Shown: positions 1-11,507 of the stretch, piece after piece | Numbering within the stretch: the stretch's first letter is position 1 | Layout: every line of letters starts with the position of its first letter | Origin: Macrostomum hystrix | Taxonomy: Eukaryota; Platyhelminthes; Macrostomidae | Direction: 5' to 3' | NCBI GenBank assembly: GCA_950097015.1 | Contig: CATNEN010000002.1 | Coordinates: forward strand, 5,363,001-5,427,000 | DNA: 64,000 bases | Program-made: the position numbers and the translations under genes | The notes under the pieces: generated by a model | Database searches by the model: none | The model's input: only the letters and a program-made list of their open reading frames with translations | What the model was told of the DNA's origin: nothing

Positions 1-1819
1 ATAGTTTTTTATAATTTATTTTCTCTCCTCTAAATTGTACATGTTAACTTAATATCTCCTAGTCTCAACTATCCACTAAACCATTTCTTAAATGCTACAT
101 CTCTCCACTGTAACATTTTCTTAATGTTACACCTCTTAACAGGCATATTTTTTATTTTAGAAATAATTTAAAACATATTATCTATAACTATATCATAGAA
201 ATCACATTTTAAAAGCTACATAAAAGCATTCTTTAGTCAATAAAATATATTCAAAATTTTTTGATAGTATTATTTTGGTTATAAAACACAATTTTACAAT
301 AATAAAATGACTTTAAAACTAATAAAAAGACTAAGACTCTAGCCAATGACAAATATATTTAAATCAAAGCAATGCATAGCAATTCTGCATAATGTGATAA
401 GAAAACATTTCTAAAAATAGGGGGAACAGAAAACTAATAAAAATACTGTAGACATTAAAATACAAAAGTACATATTGAAAACAAAGGCAAGGATCCCTAA
501 TGGAGTGAATTTAAAAAAGCTGCGGACACTCTTGCTAGGCATGCAGGTGCGCAGTTTCTTTCAAGAAAAAGAGCACAAATGCACAATTTCTATATATCTT
601 CAGTCTGACTCAATGTAGTGATTGATTTCATGAAAAAATGTTGAAAGACCTTTTTTGATCTCCATAGTGTATTTCTAAAAATAGAACAGCTACATGGTGA
701 TTTCGCAAAATATGATCCATATACCAAATGACCTTCTTTTTGACCTCCATAGTGTATTTTTATAATTACAACAGCTAAGGCTATGTCTTTTTGCACTTGG
801 GCACTGTGGAGCATGTAGTCATGTTTGCAAATAAATGTGTGCCCCTCCATCAAAAAAATTCTGTAACTGTGCATGGCTATAATCACACCTACATGTACAT
901 GTGAGTTTATTTTAATATGTAAATGTATACCTAAGCAAACAATAGCATGCATGTACAGCACAGGTGCACACTGCTATACCATGTGCACCTACATGTACAT
1001 CTAAATGTATTTTATAATGTGTCATAATGTACATATATTGAAACGCACAAGGTGCGAGTACAGAGGCACTGGCATTCACTGAACTTAGTTTTAATTGATT
1101 TTTCTCTTAAAATTTATTTTTAGAGAAGCTTATGATGATATCTCATGTTTCTGATTTTCTTGAAAATTCTGACAATTAACTCTAATCCATTTTCATTTTT
1201 TGTTAAGCATGACTCTAAACATAAAATGTGTACCATTTCCAACATTTGTATTGTTTCAGTGGGTGAATAGATGTATATGTTTATCTAGCAATCTATATGA
1301 CCTAGATGTCACTAGTCCAAAAGGGACCTAGCACTTAGTAGACCTTATGACTAACACATAGTGATTAGTGGTATGCTACTATTCTGATTAGTGTTAGCTA
1401 GCAATTTTTCAAAAAATAAATCAAAATTTTATTATCATTGGCTGACTATTTAGTGTAGCCTAACTCTCATGCAAACTCAAATAAGCTGACTTAGACTTAG
1501 AGTTGATCTTCCTATTGCATAACAACATAATATTTTACATCATTTGTCAAAAATTTTAGCCATTTAATCTTAAAGTGAGAAATATTATAAGTAACAAAAC
1601 CAAATAAAAGCTATAAAAAGATCTTTTAGTCTTGACTTGATGTTAGATTCAGATTCGAAGCATATTTTGATACAAAACTACAATAGTTAGGCTTAGTAAC
1701 TGTAACAAATAAAGTAAACTTAACACTTATAATTTTTCGAATATTTTATGCCTGCAGAATTTTTAATAAAGTATAGGCCCAATACTGTTATTTTGACTAC
1801 AATTATTTTGACTATTTAA
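1..1819. other. AT-rich intergenic DNA, no gene seen
   Basis: No coding signal is present. Two imperfect local duplications are visible: a block with CTCCATAGTGTATTT at about 649-695 and 729-775, and a block with CCTACATGTACAT at about 886-922 and 983-1020. Confidence 0.6.
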
Positions 1820-1827
1820 TGACTACT

Positions 1828-2237
1828 GGCGATTGTGCAGTTTCCCGCTCTAAATTATTTTTACCCTTTTTCGAACTTTTCAAATATTAAACAAGTGTAG
1901 GCCTAACAATGCAAGTTCACAAGTTCAAAGCAAGTTCAAGTTCATGTCTGCACGTTCCCACTACACAGGGTAGTAGTACGTTATCCAGTAGAGGATATTG
2001 CCAAACTGGCATTCGGGGAAGGCTTGGTGCCACATAAACTCCTGCAGGTACGTTTCGAATAAACTGTCAAAGTTTCCATGCATTGCTCGATACTTCGCCT
2101 TGCAATTTCCCCACATTCCCTTGACGGTATTCGTGTGAGCCGCTTGGTTGTTGGGGTCCCCCAGCCATACTAGCAGTAGCTGAAAAGTTCGAAAAAAAGG
2201 GTGAAAATAATTTATAGCGGGAAACTGCGCAATCGCC
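1828..2237 (-). mobile_element. Deleted Merlin (ISXO2-like) DNA transposon
   Basis: Terminal inverted repeats of about 55 bases (1828-1882 and 2181-2237) start GGCGATTG and share CAGTTTCCCGCT. They are flanked by an 8-bp target duplication, TGACTACT / TGACTACC. On the minus strand between them is a transposase C terminus ending at a stop at 1961-1963: HTNTVKGMWGNCKAKYR, then LFETYLQEFMWHQAFPECQF. This matches the end of the ISXO2-like DDE domain used by Merlin transposons. The rest of the transposase is gone, so the copy is non-autonomous. An internal deletion joins the 5' TIR almost directly to this coding tail. Confidence 0.8.
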
Positions 2238-2245
2238 TGACTACC

Positions 2246-3715
2246 TTCTCTCTTTTAGCTTTGGCTTTAGCTTTATAAGTTATTTTATATAGAAATTTGC
2301 AGACATCAATATTATTATTTGCCAACTTTCGCTTGGCATTGTGATGCTGTGAAAGAGTCTAACATTTAGCATGACTTGGATTAAAATAATTTTTGATAGG
2401 CCCTACACATTGTTATAATTCTTTCCGGATTCGTGCCTCTGGCCGTAAAAGCTTAAAATGATTAGAAACAAGAAATAAAAACAAGAATCCAGGCGATCTC
2501 GATTTATATAATTGACCTTTACATGACATTAGGTATAACGGAATAACGGGATAACGGAGTTATCCATATACCAATTTCTTGTAGTCCATAATCGTAAATT
2601 TCTAAAACAAATCAAATCAAATAAATAGGAGTTATGTTTTGTAATATTCAAGTTAAATTTTACTAATAAAAAATTAATTTGTGTTTTTTAGACTTTGAGC
2701 AATTTCCTAAAATCACCTAGTTTAGAGAAATATTATTGACCTAAATAATTGTTTTAATTTCCAAAATAGTACTGATTAAATAAAAATAAAAAAATCACAC
2801 CATGCCTCGAGCTTGAGCCCTGGACTGGTATTGTGTGTGTACTTTATAACCGTTGGACCGTTCTTCATAAGTCAGTTTATCCCTCATTCAAACATTTAGA
2901 TATTGAATTGCTGACGAGATTGGACAATAATCGATGAAGCATCTTTTTAAAAAGATTGTTATTTATTTATGACAACGAGAACGAAAAACGTCAAAAATAT
3001 AGAATTACCAAAAATATGTAATACAGTTCAGTTCAGTATTGCTTATTATAATATATTATTAATTTCGCCACCATGCCACCTCTATTTTAGATTATTTCCC
3101 GATTAACTAAAGCATGCAAAAAGTATTGCATAAAATGCTAATCAATTGGCTTTCAAACTCAATCTGTCTAGGCATGAGTGTTAAGTTTGACCTGGCTGTC
3201 CTGAGACAGGGCTGGCGAAATGGAAGTGATAGACTTTCAATTTGGCCTAATTTTTCCCCGACCACCCTAGCTCGGATTTCAACAACAATTCTTATGCATT
3301 AACATTGCTCTGCTTTTTATCATTGTCACAGCATAAATAGGCAAATAGCTAGCGATTTTGCTTTTTGTAAAATCACCATAGCCTGATGCATGCAAAATGA
3401 TGCATAAGCCTTGAATCACCATTTTGTTATTTGTACTGTTTCATATCATATCATTGTCACTTGCTGCATGTCAAAATAACCACAACTGAAGTGGCCACAA
3501 ATTTTATAATAAAATGATCACCTAAGCCTATGGAGTTTACATATTTTTCTAAATACATTTAACTTTTTTTTCTTAAAAATGGCTAGAATATTACCTGCTC
3601 TGAATAATTTAATTTTATATAAATATAAGCCTAGTTATAAAATGTAAGGCATTAAACTGTAAACAAGCATAACATTTTTTAGACACATTAGAATTTCTTT
3701 ACTTGACATTAAACA
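2246..3715. other. AT-rich intergenic DNA, no gene seen
   Basis: Nothing coding is recognisable. There is a short run of TAACGG-type words near 2537-2570, and otherwise unique AT-rich sequence. Confidence 0.6.
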
Positions 3716-3724
3716 TTATAAAAT

Positions 3725-4930
3725 GGAAGTGCTTATTCCCACGGTCCCATGCTGATAATTTCAAATTTATCCACACGGATCTGTGCCGATAAATTTCTGC
3801 TTCTCCACACGGCAGCTTGTATGAATAGGTCTACTTTCAAGTCCCTACCTATTCTTCTCTGAGCATAAGGCTTTTGCTTCAGAGTATAGTGTATAGTGTA
3901 TACTATCAATGCATAGTGTAAAATAATAACAATGATGTATAATTTGTGATGAGTTTGGTGCTGACTAGAATTCTGCTGGTTGACTTGTATGATTTTCTTT
4001 GATAGACTTCTTACTTTTTAAGTCAATACAATTTGAATGAAAATACGTAATGATGACAAAAGATTTAGTAAGTTGTTATTACAATAATTAGAAAGGATGA
4101 CATTAGAGGGGGCAAGTGGGTTAGCGGCTAACGTCACTGCCTCGCACTCCAAAGGACGCTTGTTCGATTCACCCTTCAAGTCACGATTAATTTTGGGACT
4201 TGTTGGAGGGTTTGGACAGTAGTGACCGACGGAGGTGCACCATTTTTCGTGCAATCAAAGCTTGAAATATTAGCTTCGCTCCTACCTTCTGTGTGCCTGT
4301 TCTGTGTTGTGTGAGTTGTGTGCGTTGGTGCTGGGGCGTGAGACCTTGCGGGGGTGGCTTGAGGGTGGGTGGACACCGCCGCGCACTTTCTGGACTTCCG
4401 TCAGCGCGACTGGATAAGTGTACACTCATCACCCAGCCCCCCTGAGGACTGATTTCTTATCAGCCTTCTGCCCCGGCTTGGTCTGCTATGTGCGTGTGGG
4501 GCTGGGGTGGGGGACACTGCTACCTATTCTGGGTGCCTCCTGTCCTCTTTGGCTGGTCTGTGCTGCTGTGTGTGGTGCCTGCTCAGGGGAGGCGGCACAA
4601 TGGGTGCAAAAGTGCCTAGTTCGCTGGTCTGGGGGCGTGCCGCTCTGTCACTTGTGCGACAAGTGCCCCGGGCCTCCCTGCAAATAGATAGATAGAAGGA
4701 TGACATTAATGTCAGTTAATGATGTATAGGTCAAAATGTAGAACACTGTCATAACACAAGTGCTGGCAACGTTGTTGATCTATTGGCTCAAGGGTTCAAC
4801 AAAACATTAAAACCCAAAAGGGCCTTGTTTCAAAGAACAGAACCGTGTGGATAAGCAGAAAATTATTGGCACAGATCCGTGTGAATAAAATTGAAATTAT
4901 CGGCACGGGACTATGGGAATAAGCTCTGCC
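3725..4930. mobile_element. Non-autonomous TIR transposon (MITE) interrupted by a SINE
   Basis: Inverted repeats of about 88 bases (3725-3812 and 4842-4930) share GCTTATTCCC, the block ACACGGATCTGTGCC and CCACACGG. The flanks are a perfect 9-bp duplication, TTATAAAAT, at 3716-3724 and 4931-4939. Each TIR is built of about 2.3 internal subrepeats of roughly 35 bases. Removing the nested SINE and its duplication leaves about 600 bases of non-coding element. The superfamily is uncertain: a 9-bp duplication with long TIRs fits Mutator-like or Merlin elements. Confidence 0.75.
4106..4695 (+). mobile_element. tRNA-headed SINE, about 590 bp, with target-site duplication
   Basis: A perfect 13-bp duplication, AAGGATGACATTA, flanks it (4093-4105 and 4696-4708). 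The head carries RNA polymerase III-type boxes: GTTAGCGGCTAACGTC (A-like) and TTGTTCGATTCACC (B-like). The tail is a short ATAG repeat ending in TAGATAGATAG. The body is GC-rich and has no coding sign. It sits inside the 3725-4930 transposon. Confidence 0.75.
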
Positions 4931-4939
4931 TTATAAAAT

Positions 4940-6069
4940 AGTATTGAAAAGCCTAGGTTCAAGTGTGATTTTTTAAAATATAAAAAGCATGACCATGCTT
5001 TAAATACATCTAAGAATTTCTATATTATGACTTTGTACTAAGCATTGGACTTGGTCAAATTTTCATTTTATGCTTATACCAAAGGTCTATCCCATTGACC
5101 AGGAATTTTGTGTCTTGCATACTTTTTTTAGAAATTTTTAGTGCCTACAAAGCCTTATTTTTCTTATTTTTCTAGCTATTTTAACATGTGACCAATTTTA
5201 CAAAAAGATGGTCTCTTTAAATAGCCATTTTGTTTTTTTTTCTGGTCACAATATGAATAGCCATTTGGGTAATGTCAGTAAGTTCCGACATTAGATTAGT
5301 TTAACCTAAATAGTAGGCAAATAAACACAAGCAATTTTATTACAGTAGTAAATCTTGTCATTGTGCTTGAGAAACTGTATTAAATATCATAGTTATAGGT
5401 CAGCTAGTATTAAAAGTTGCCAATAACTTATCTCTGGGTAGAGTCAGTACCAGAAGAACTTGTTAAGATAAGAGACTTTTAAGTTAAAATAAGATAATCT
5501 GGTGCTATGCTGCCTGAAAAATGCATAGTTGACTCAGCATCAGTGTCAATAGCACCAGATTATGGTGAGTACTCTACACTGAGAAAAGTTTTGGCAATTT
5601 TCTGTACTGACTAACCTATCACTATGCTGTTTAATACTTGTTCTGAACTTTTATGACCTACTTTACTGTTTTAAAAAACTTGATTTTATATGGTTGCTTA
5701 TATGGTCAATAAAATATAACTCAGGAAACTAGGACATCGCGAAATTTTGTTATTTGCATGATCAGCCCATGAAAAAATATAAGTAATAAAAGAAGCCAGT
5801 TTTAAATAAATTACTTATTTTTTCAAAATTGCGATGACATACTGTCCATGCCACTTTAGGATTGCCATGGTGCACTGTCTGCAGTAGACAGGCCCATTGC
5901 ATGTGCTCTGCATGAGAAAGTATCACACCTTTAAGACCATGGAAGTGTGATTATAAGCCTAGATATTGTTTAAAAAATAACTTCTTGTCTTATTCTATGC
6001 TTAAAGTAAGAAAGTCTTGCTCTTGGTTTGTTTTTTTGCAGCTTTTAAAGCCTCCTCAAAGCAGACTCA
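4940..6069. promoter_or_regulatory. DEK upstream region and probable 5'UTR acceptor
   Basis: No coding signal is present. A perfect 15-bp inverted repeat, ATAATCTGGTGCTAT, lies at 5494-5508 and 5549-5563. TTTTTTTGCAG at about 6029-6039 is a strong splice acceptor 30 bases before the DEK ATG, so the transcription start is probably further upstream or the leader is added by splicing. Confidence 0.4.
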
Positions 6070-9000
6070 ATGGCCACAGAGACTAATGACTCAACTGATG
6101 CTGCTGCGGCTGTTCCCACACCAGCTGCTGAGTCTGCTGCCAATTCAGCCAGCGAAGCTTCGCCCTCTTCAAAGAAGTCTGGCGCGACTGCTCCAGCTGC
6201 TAATAGCGACAATTCGCCTGTGAAACAGTCGCCCAACGCCAAGGCAGACGAGGCCAAAGAGGATGCCAAGGCTAAGGATAAGGAGGCTAAAGCTAAGGAG
6301 ACGGCTAAGGCTAAGGAGGCTAAGGAGAAGGATACGAAAGCGAAGGACACTAAGGCTGCTAAGGCTAAGGAAGCAGACGAGGAAGACGCCAAGAAGGAGG
6401 AGGTTAAAAAGGCGCCGACTTCGCCAGAGAAGAAAAGTCGCCGAGCAGCAGCTGCCGCGCCAGAGCCGCCGACTCCTAGTCGCGAGGGAATGCGGCGCGA
6501 TAGGAAGAAGGTTGGTTCAGTGTCTCTAGTTTTGTTTGCCTCTCACATCAAGGTCCCTGGGCTCGATTCCGCGGCGAGGCCACGTTAATTTGGGGCGCAG
6601 CCGTGGAGAGAAGGCTTGGGGGGCTTGTCGTGCAATTCACACCCTTGCGGTCCGAAAATCCAAGGCACATCGAGAGTGTGCACTGCCTGACAATAAGTCA
6701 GGGCAGATGTACACACCTGGTCTAGTGTCACCAAATGATGTGCCGATGCACGCAGCCCTTCTACAAATATTCTTGTTATTAGAGGATCTAGTTTTTGTTC
6801 TCCTAATCACCAAGTACACACGCGCCTGATCCCAACAGGTCGAGCGTCTATCCGAAGTGATTGACCGTCAGTACCAGCAGGCCGTTGACAACCGAGTTGT
6901 TCTGCCCCAGGGCCGTGGTACAAAGCTTCGCGACTGTCCCAGAGTTCTGTACTTCATGTACCAGAGCAAGCCGGACGATCTAAAGCTGCTGCACAATCTA
7001 ATCTTCAATCGCGCCGGGGTGGCCAATGAGATCAGAAAGAATCTTCTGGAATTCAACGGCTTCGAGTTTGGCAAAGATTCCAAGGAGTTCGAGCGCCTCG
7101 TTGACCGGGCCGCCACTCGCAAAAGCAAAGAATTGAAGAAGAGCCTGTTCGCCCTGGATCTGGAGCGCTCGCAGGGCAGCGGCGGCACCAAAGAGATGGC
7201 CCAGAGGCTGTGCGAATTCCTTCTCAAACCCTTCGACAATGGCAAGAAGCCTCCCAAGAAGCTCTCCTTCCAGCTCATGCAGGAAGGTCGCAGCGGCAAG
7301 AAGGGCAAGTCCTCCAAGGGCAAGGCTAAGAAGTCTGCTGGAAAGTCGAAGAAGACCAAAGCTGCCACCGAGAGCAGCGATGAGGATGACGACCAGGAGG
7401 AAGAGGAAAAGGTGATTGGCAAATATTTGCTTCTTGAATTTATTTTAGAATTTTATTACTGCGGCACATCTAAAGGCAGCGAACGGCTGTTCAGTCCATG
7501 GACTGGGGGGGGAGACGACACACCCCCAATTACCCCAGCTCATGCTGGTACCCATTAAGCAGCTGGGTGAACTGAAGCAATTCAGAGTTAAGTTTCTGGC
7601 TAAAGGAATCGAGGTAATCGAACCCCTGACCTTTGAGTCGTGAGTTCGACGCTCTAACCACAAGTCAACAAAACTGGATTTTAAATAAATCCGTGGACCT
7701 AGGTTTTACTGGGTTAGTTTCAAATTGGGTACACAGAAATTGCATACATTGTCCAGATGTACTCAGAATTTCCTTGAGAAATTATTCGGCTAAGATTCGA
7801 ACTCCCGACCACTCGGTCAGAAGTCCAAATTTCCAACCACTGAGCCACTGCCTCTCTTAGTCTCTCCCTCGTTCTCATTCTCAATCTGATGTCACTCTCT
7901 GCCCCTCTATCATGCATCCCTTTTTCTATTTGTATGTCTTTCACTCTGTGTTGCTGTCTCGCTGTTCACCAATTTCTTTTTTAGTTATTGTTCGAACACA
8001 ATGAGCTTGCTGCTTGGCCAATGTGAAGAGAACCATGACCTCATTTAACATTATACCGTGTGCGCCTAGGTTACCATGGAAACAGACGAAGAGGGCGCCG
8101 ACTCGGAGCGCCTGACCAGCAGCAGCGAGTCCGAGCCTGAGTCGGACGACTCCGACGCCAAGAAGAAGAAGAAAAAGAAACCGAGCAGCAAGAAGAAGTC
8201 GGCCTCCGCTAAGAAGGCATCGCCCAAGGCCAAGCCGAAGAAGGCAGCCGCCGAGCCGAGCCGCAAGCGGAAGGCCTCGGCTTCGGACTCTGAGGAGGAG
8301 CAGGAGCAGGAGGAGTCCGGAGCCAAGAAGCCGGCCGCTAAAAAGGCTGCCACCGCCGCTGTTGCAGATTCTTCTTCCGACGAGGAGGACAATGTGCCGC
8401 TAAAGAAGCTCAAGGCCGCGCCTGAAGAGCCCGCCAAGCCGCCAACTGATGACGAGATTAAGAAGGCTGTTGCTGAGGTAGTTGCCAAGGCCGACTTGGA
8501 TAATCTGATGCTGAGCACGGCTATTAAGCAGGTATGAGCACTTTTGGTAGTGAAGCATTGTGATTTGGATTGCTTTGACCAGATGTCGGCAAATTCCGGC
8601 CCGTTGCCCCTTCCGACACCTACAGTATCCTGTCTAATCTATCCCCTATCTCGTCTCTCCCGTGTCTCATCCCTCCAGTGTCTCATCTCTCACCTGTCTC
8701 ATCTCACTTGTGTCTCATATTTCTACAGTCAATGCGGCCCGATGTCGTCTTTTAGGTGCTCTATTTGACCCGCTAGCTAATAAGTCTGCCGACCCCTGGC
8801 TTAGACTCTTGCTTGCTTGTTTTCTGATTTCTAAGGTTTCTAAGGTTCTGATAATAGCACGGTAATTGGTGACAGTCAACGGGTAGGCAATTCTGTCCGT
8901 TCCGCTGACTTCTGAGTACACACACAGGTGGTGTACATCTGACCTCATCGCCAGGCAGTGTAAATTGCATGACAAGCCCTCCAAGCCTTCTATACGCGGC

Positions 9001-9290
9001 TGCGCCCTAAATTGAATGTGGCCTCGCCGCGGAATCGAGCCCAGCAGCCTTGGAGCGGCTGGGAAACACCCATACAACTTTAGGCTGATAATTGGCATGC
9101 ATGATTCATGAATATTTTCAGGTGTATGCCAAGTTTCAACCCGTTGACATCAGCGATCGAAAGGATTTTATTAAAACAATCTTCAAGGAGGTAAATATTG
9201 GTCAATTTTATAACAAATCGAAGTTACTAAATCAAAGATTTTTAGAAGTCATTCCTAAACTATTTTATATTTTTTTTCCAGATGCTCTAA
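6070..9290 (+). CDS. DEK: DEK chromatin protein, five coding exons
   Basis: Exons are 6070-6510, 6839-7411, 8070-8531, 9122-9190 and 9282-9290. All introns are phase 0 with GT-AG ends, giving 517 aa. DEK proteins are nuclear DNA- and histone-binding factors that act in chromatin architecture, replication and mRNA processing. Residues 1-147 are Ala/Lys/Glu-rich and low complexity. Exon 2 holds the conserved core: QGRGTKL, then LLHNLIFNRAGVANEIRKN, GFEF, and a SAP-type segment LFALDLERSQ...RLCEFLLKPF at about residues 240-290. Acidic and basic tracts follow (DEDDDQEEEE, KKKKKKP). The C-terminal DEK_C domain starts at KPPTDDEIKKAVAEV and ends with FQPVDISDRKDFIKTIFKEML, closely matching the vertebrate C terminus. 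The last exon codes only Met-Leu-stop. A pyrimidine tract and AG at about 6039 precede the ATG by 30 bases, so a 5'UTR exon or a trans-splice site is likely. Introns 1-3 carry SINE sequence. Family assignment is secure; the N-terminal extent is inferred. Confidence 0.93.
6545..6780 (+). mobile_element. SINE-like repeat (family D) in DEK intron 1
   Basis: It contains GGGCTCGATTCCGCGGCGAG, then GCGCAGCCG, GAAGGCTTGG, GGCTTGTC, and an end block with CACTGCCTGACAATAAGTC and ATGTACACACCTGG. An inverted copy with the same order lies at 8870-9062, and fragments lie at 28305 and 55233. The B-box-like GCTCGATTCC suggests tRNA ancestry. Confidence 0.6.
7455..7680 (-). mobile_element. tRNA-headed SINE (family B) in DEK intron 2
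   Basis: The reverse strand reads GTGGTTAGAGCG, then AGGTCAGGGGTTCGATTA, and has TGGGTACCAGC and GTCCATGGACTGAACAGC downstream. It is the same family as the intact copy at 23523-23851, in the opposite orientation. Confidence 0.65.
7690..7858 (-). mobile_element. tRNA-headed SINE (family C) in DEK intron 2
   Basis: The reverse strand has an excellent A box, TGGCTCAGTGG, and B box, GGGAGTTCGAATCTT, with the spacing of a tRNA gene. Related heads occur at 14645 (minus) and 55865 (plus). The sequence after the head does not fold as a functional tRNA by eye, so this is a SINE and not a tRNA gene. Confidence 0.65.
8870..9062 (-). mobile_element. SINE-like repeat (family D) in DEK intron 3
   Basis: This is an inverted copy of the 6545-6780 element. 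On the minus strand it has GGGCTCGATTCCGCGGCGAG, GGGCGCAGCCGCG, GGAGGGCTTGTCATGCAATT and CACTGCCTGGCGATGAGGTC. Confidence 0.6.
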
Positions 9291-9543
9291 GCTGATAGCC
9301 AAGTCATCAGAATTTGCAAGAGGTCGGTGGTTCGCTCTCCTCTGCTAGATCGTCCGGTCATTTGTTTGCACAAAACTTAGTGTCGTTCATTTTCCTAATT
9401 ATTTTTGTATCTCTTATTGTATTGTCAAATGTTATGAATGAACAATGGGCAGCGATTTAATGTGTTTTGCTGTCACTTTTATTACAATAGTACTAATACT
9501 AGCGTACCTGTTGTTTCCTACTAGTATACTATTGGTACATCTG

Positions 9544-9549
9544 AATAAA
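9544..9549 (+). terminator. AATAAA polyadenylation signal candidate, DEK
   Basis: AATAAA lies 254 bases after the DEK stop codon and is followed by a T-rich stretch at 9551-9575. This gives a compact 3'UTR of about 280 bases. A second candidate, AATAAA within AATAAAAG, lies near 9930. Confidence 0.5.
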
Positions 9550-10040
9550 TAATTTTGGTATCACTTTTTATTCTAGCAAACAAATTGAGTAATTTCGTAT
9601 TTTATTCCAAATCTTTAAACATTTTATCAGCCTGCACCTTAATGTTGTTTCTAATTATAACCAATATATAATTGTATATATTCCCTGTTCCCTACTCAAT
9701 AGTAGCGTGTTTAGCGTTTCTTAATTCTACTATTTTAAACTTTTTATTGTATAAATAATTTTCATGGCATTTTCCATCCCAGCTTTTATTTAATAAAACT
9801 AAGTTTAACAATTTTATCAATCCCCGTGAAAACGATTTGAAAATGGCACAAACACTGCTTTTGTCCATTTGCACTCTACCTGGATCTTCGGTGTTGAATC
9901 TAAATACGTATACATAATTTTTGTTAAGTATAATAAAAGTTACTTTTGCGTGCGCAAATAGGAGTAAATTTAGGCCTCAAATTGGTACTGAATGACTTTG
10001 TGTTCTTGTTTATTAATAACAAATGTATTTTTTTAAATCT

Positions 10041-11294
10041 ATGATCAGTCATTACCCGCTAATCCACAGTCTCATGATCAGTCATTGCCCTGCAATCCAC
10101 AGTCTCATGATCAGTCATTGCCCTGCAATCCACAGTCTCATGATCAGTCATTGCCCTGCAATCCATAGTCTCATGATCAGTCATTACCCTGCAATCCACA
10201 GTCTCATGATCAGTTATTACCCGCTAATCCACAGTCTCATGATCAGTCATTGCCCTGCAATCCACAGTCTCATGATCAGTCATTGCCCTGCAATCCACAG
10301 TCTCATGATCAGTCATTGCCCTGCAATCCATAGTCTCATGATCAGTCATTACCCTGCAATCCACAGTCTCATGATCAGTCATTACCCGCTAATCCACAGT
10401 CTCATGATCAGTCATTGCCCTGCAATCCACAGTCTCATGATCAGTCATTGCCCTGCAATCCATAGTCTCATGATCAGTCATTACCCTGCAATCCACAGTC
10501 TCATGATCAGTCATTACCCTGCAATCCACAGTCTCATGATCAGTCATTACCCTGCAATCCACAGTCTCATGATCAGTCATTACCCTGCAATCCACAGTCT
10601 CATGATCAGTCATTGCCCTGCAATCCACAGTCTCATGATCAGTCATTACCCTGCAATCCACAGTCTCATGATCAGTCATTACCCTGCAATCCACAGCCTC
10701 ATGATCAGTCATTGCCCTGCAATCCCCAGTCTCATGATCAGTCATTGCCCTGCAATCCATAGTCTCATGATCAGTCATTACCCTGCAATCCACAGTCTCA
10801 TGATCAGTCATTACCCTGCAATCCACAGTCTCATGATCAGTCATTACCCAGCAATCCACAGTCTCATGATCAGTCATTACCCTGCAATCCACAGTCTCAT
10901 GATCAGTCATTACCCTGCAATCCACAGTCTCATGATCAGTCATTACCCTGCAATCCACAGTCTCATGATCAGTCATTACCCTGCAATCCACAGTCTCATG
11001 ATCTGTCATTACACTGCCATCCACAGTCTCATGATCAGTCATTACCCTGCAGTCCACAGTCTCATGATCAGTCATTACCCTGCAATCCACAGTCTCATGA
11101 TCGGTCATTACCCTGCAATCCACAGTCTCATGATCGGTCATTACCCTGCAATCCACAGTCTCATGATCGGTCATTACCCTGCAATCCACAGTCTCATGAT
11201 CGGTCATTACCCTGCGATCCACAGTCTCATGATCAGTCATTACCCTGCAATTCACAGTCTCATGATCAGTCATTGCCCTGCAGTCCACAGTCTC
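10041..11294. repeat. 33-bp tandem array, about 38 copies, between DEK and lin-41
   Basis: The unit core is CATGATCAGTCATTACCC followed by TGCAATCCACAGTCT. Divergence is low, with recurrent variants TTACCC/TTGCCC and ATCAGT/ATCGGT. Because the unit is a multiple of three and has no stop in one frame of each strand, it makes repetitive open frames on both strands; there is no sign of a gene. Confidence 0.95.
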
Positions 11295-11507
11295 GACCCT
11301 CCTATCTGAAGTACCGTAAACTAAACAGATTAAGAACTTGGTAGTCAGATTTTTAAGTTTAATTGCTTAGCGTACTTTAAAAGTGCATTTTTACCAATTT
11401 CTATTTGTATTGCATTTCAGGCGCGCCTATTTGCGCTGCGCCCAATGGCGGGAGTTTGATAGATTAAAGAATTGCATACTAATTAAATAGTTATTAGTAG
11501 CACAACA

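Noticed and set aside
7690-7858. tRNA gene
   Set aside because: The A and B boxes are good, but the flanks do not form acceptor or anticodon stems by eye and related heads occur in other introns, so it is a SINE.
10023-11309. 428-codon + strand and 299-codon - strand open frames
   Set aside because: Both are translations of the 33-bp satellite with 11-residue periodicity, with no non-repetitive domain or splice context.
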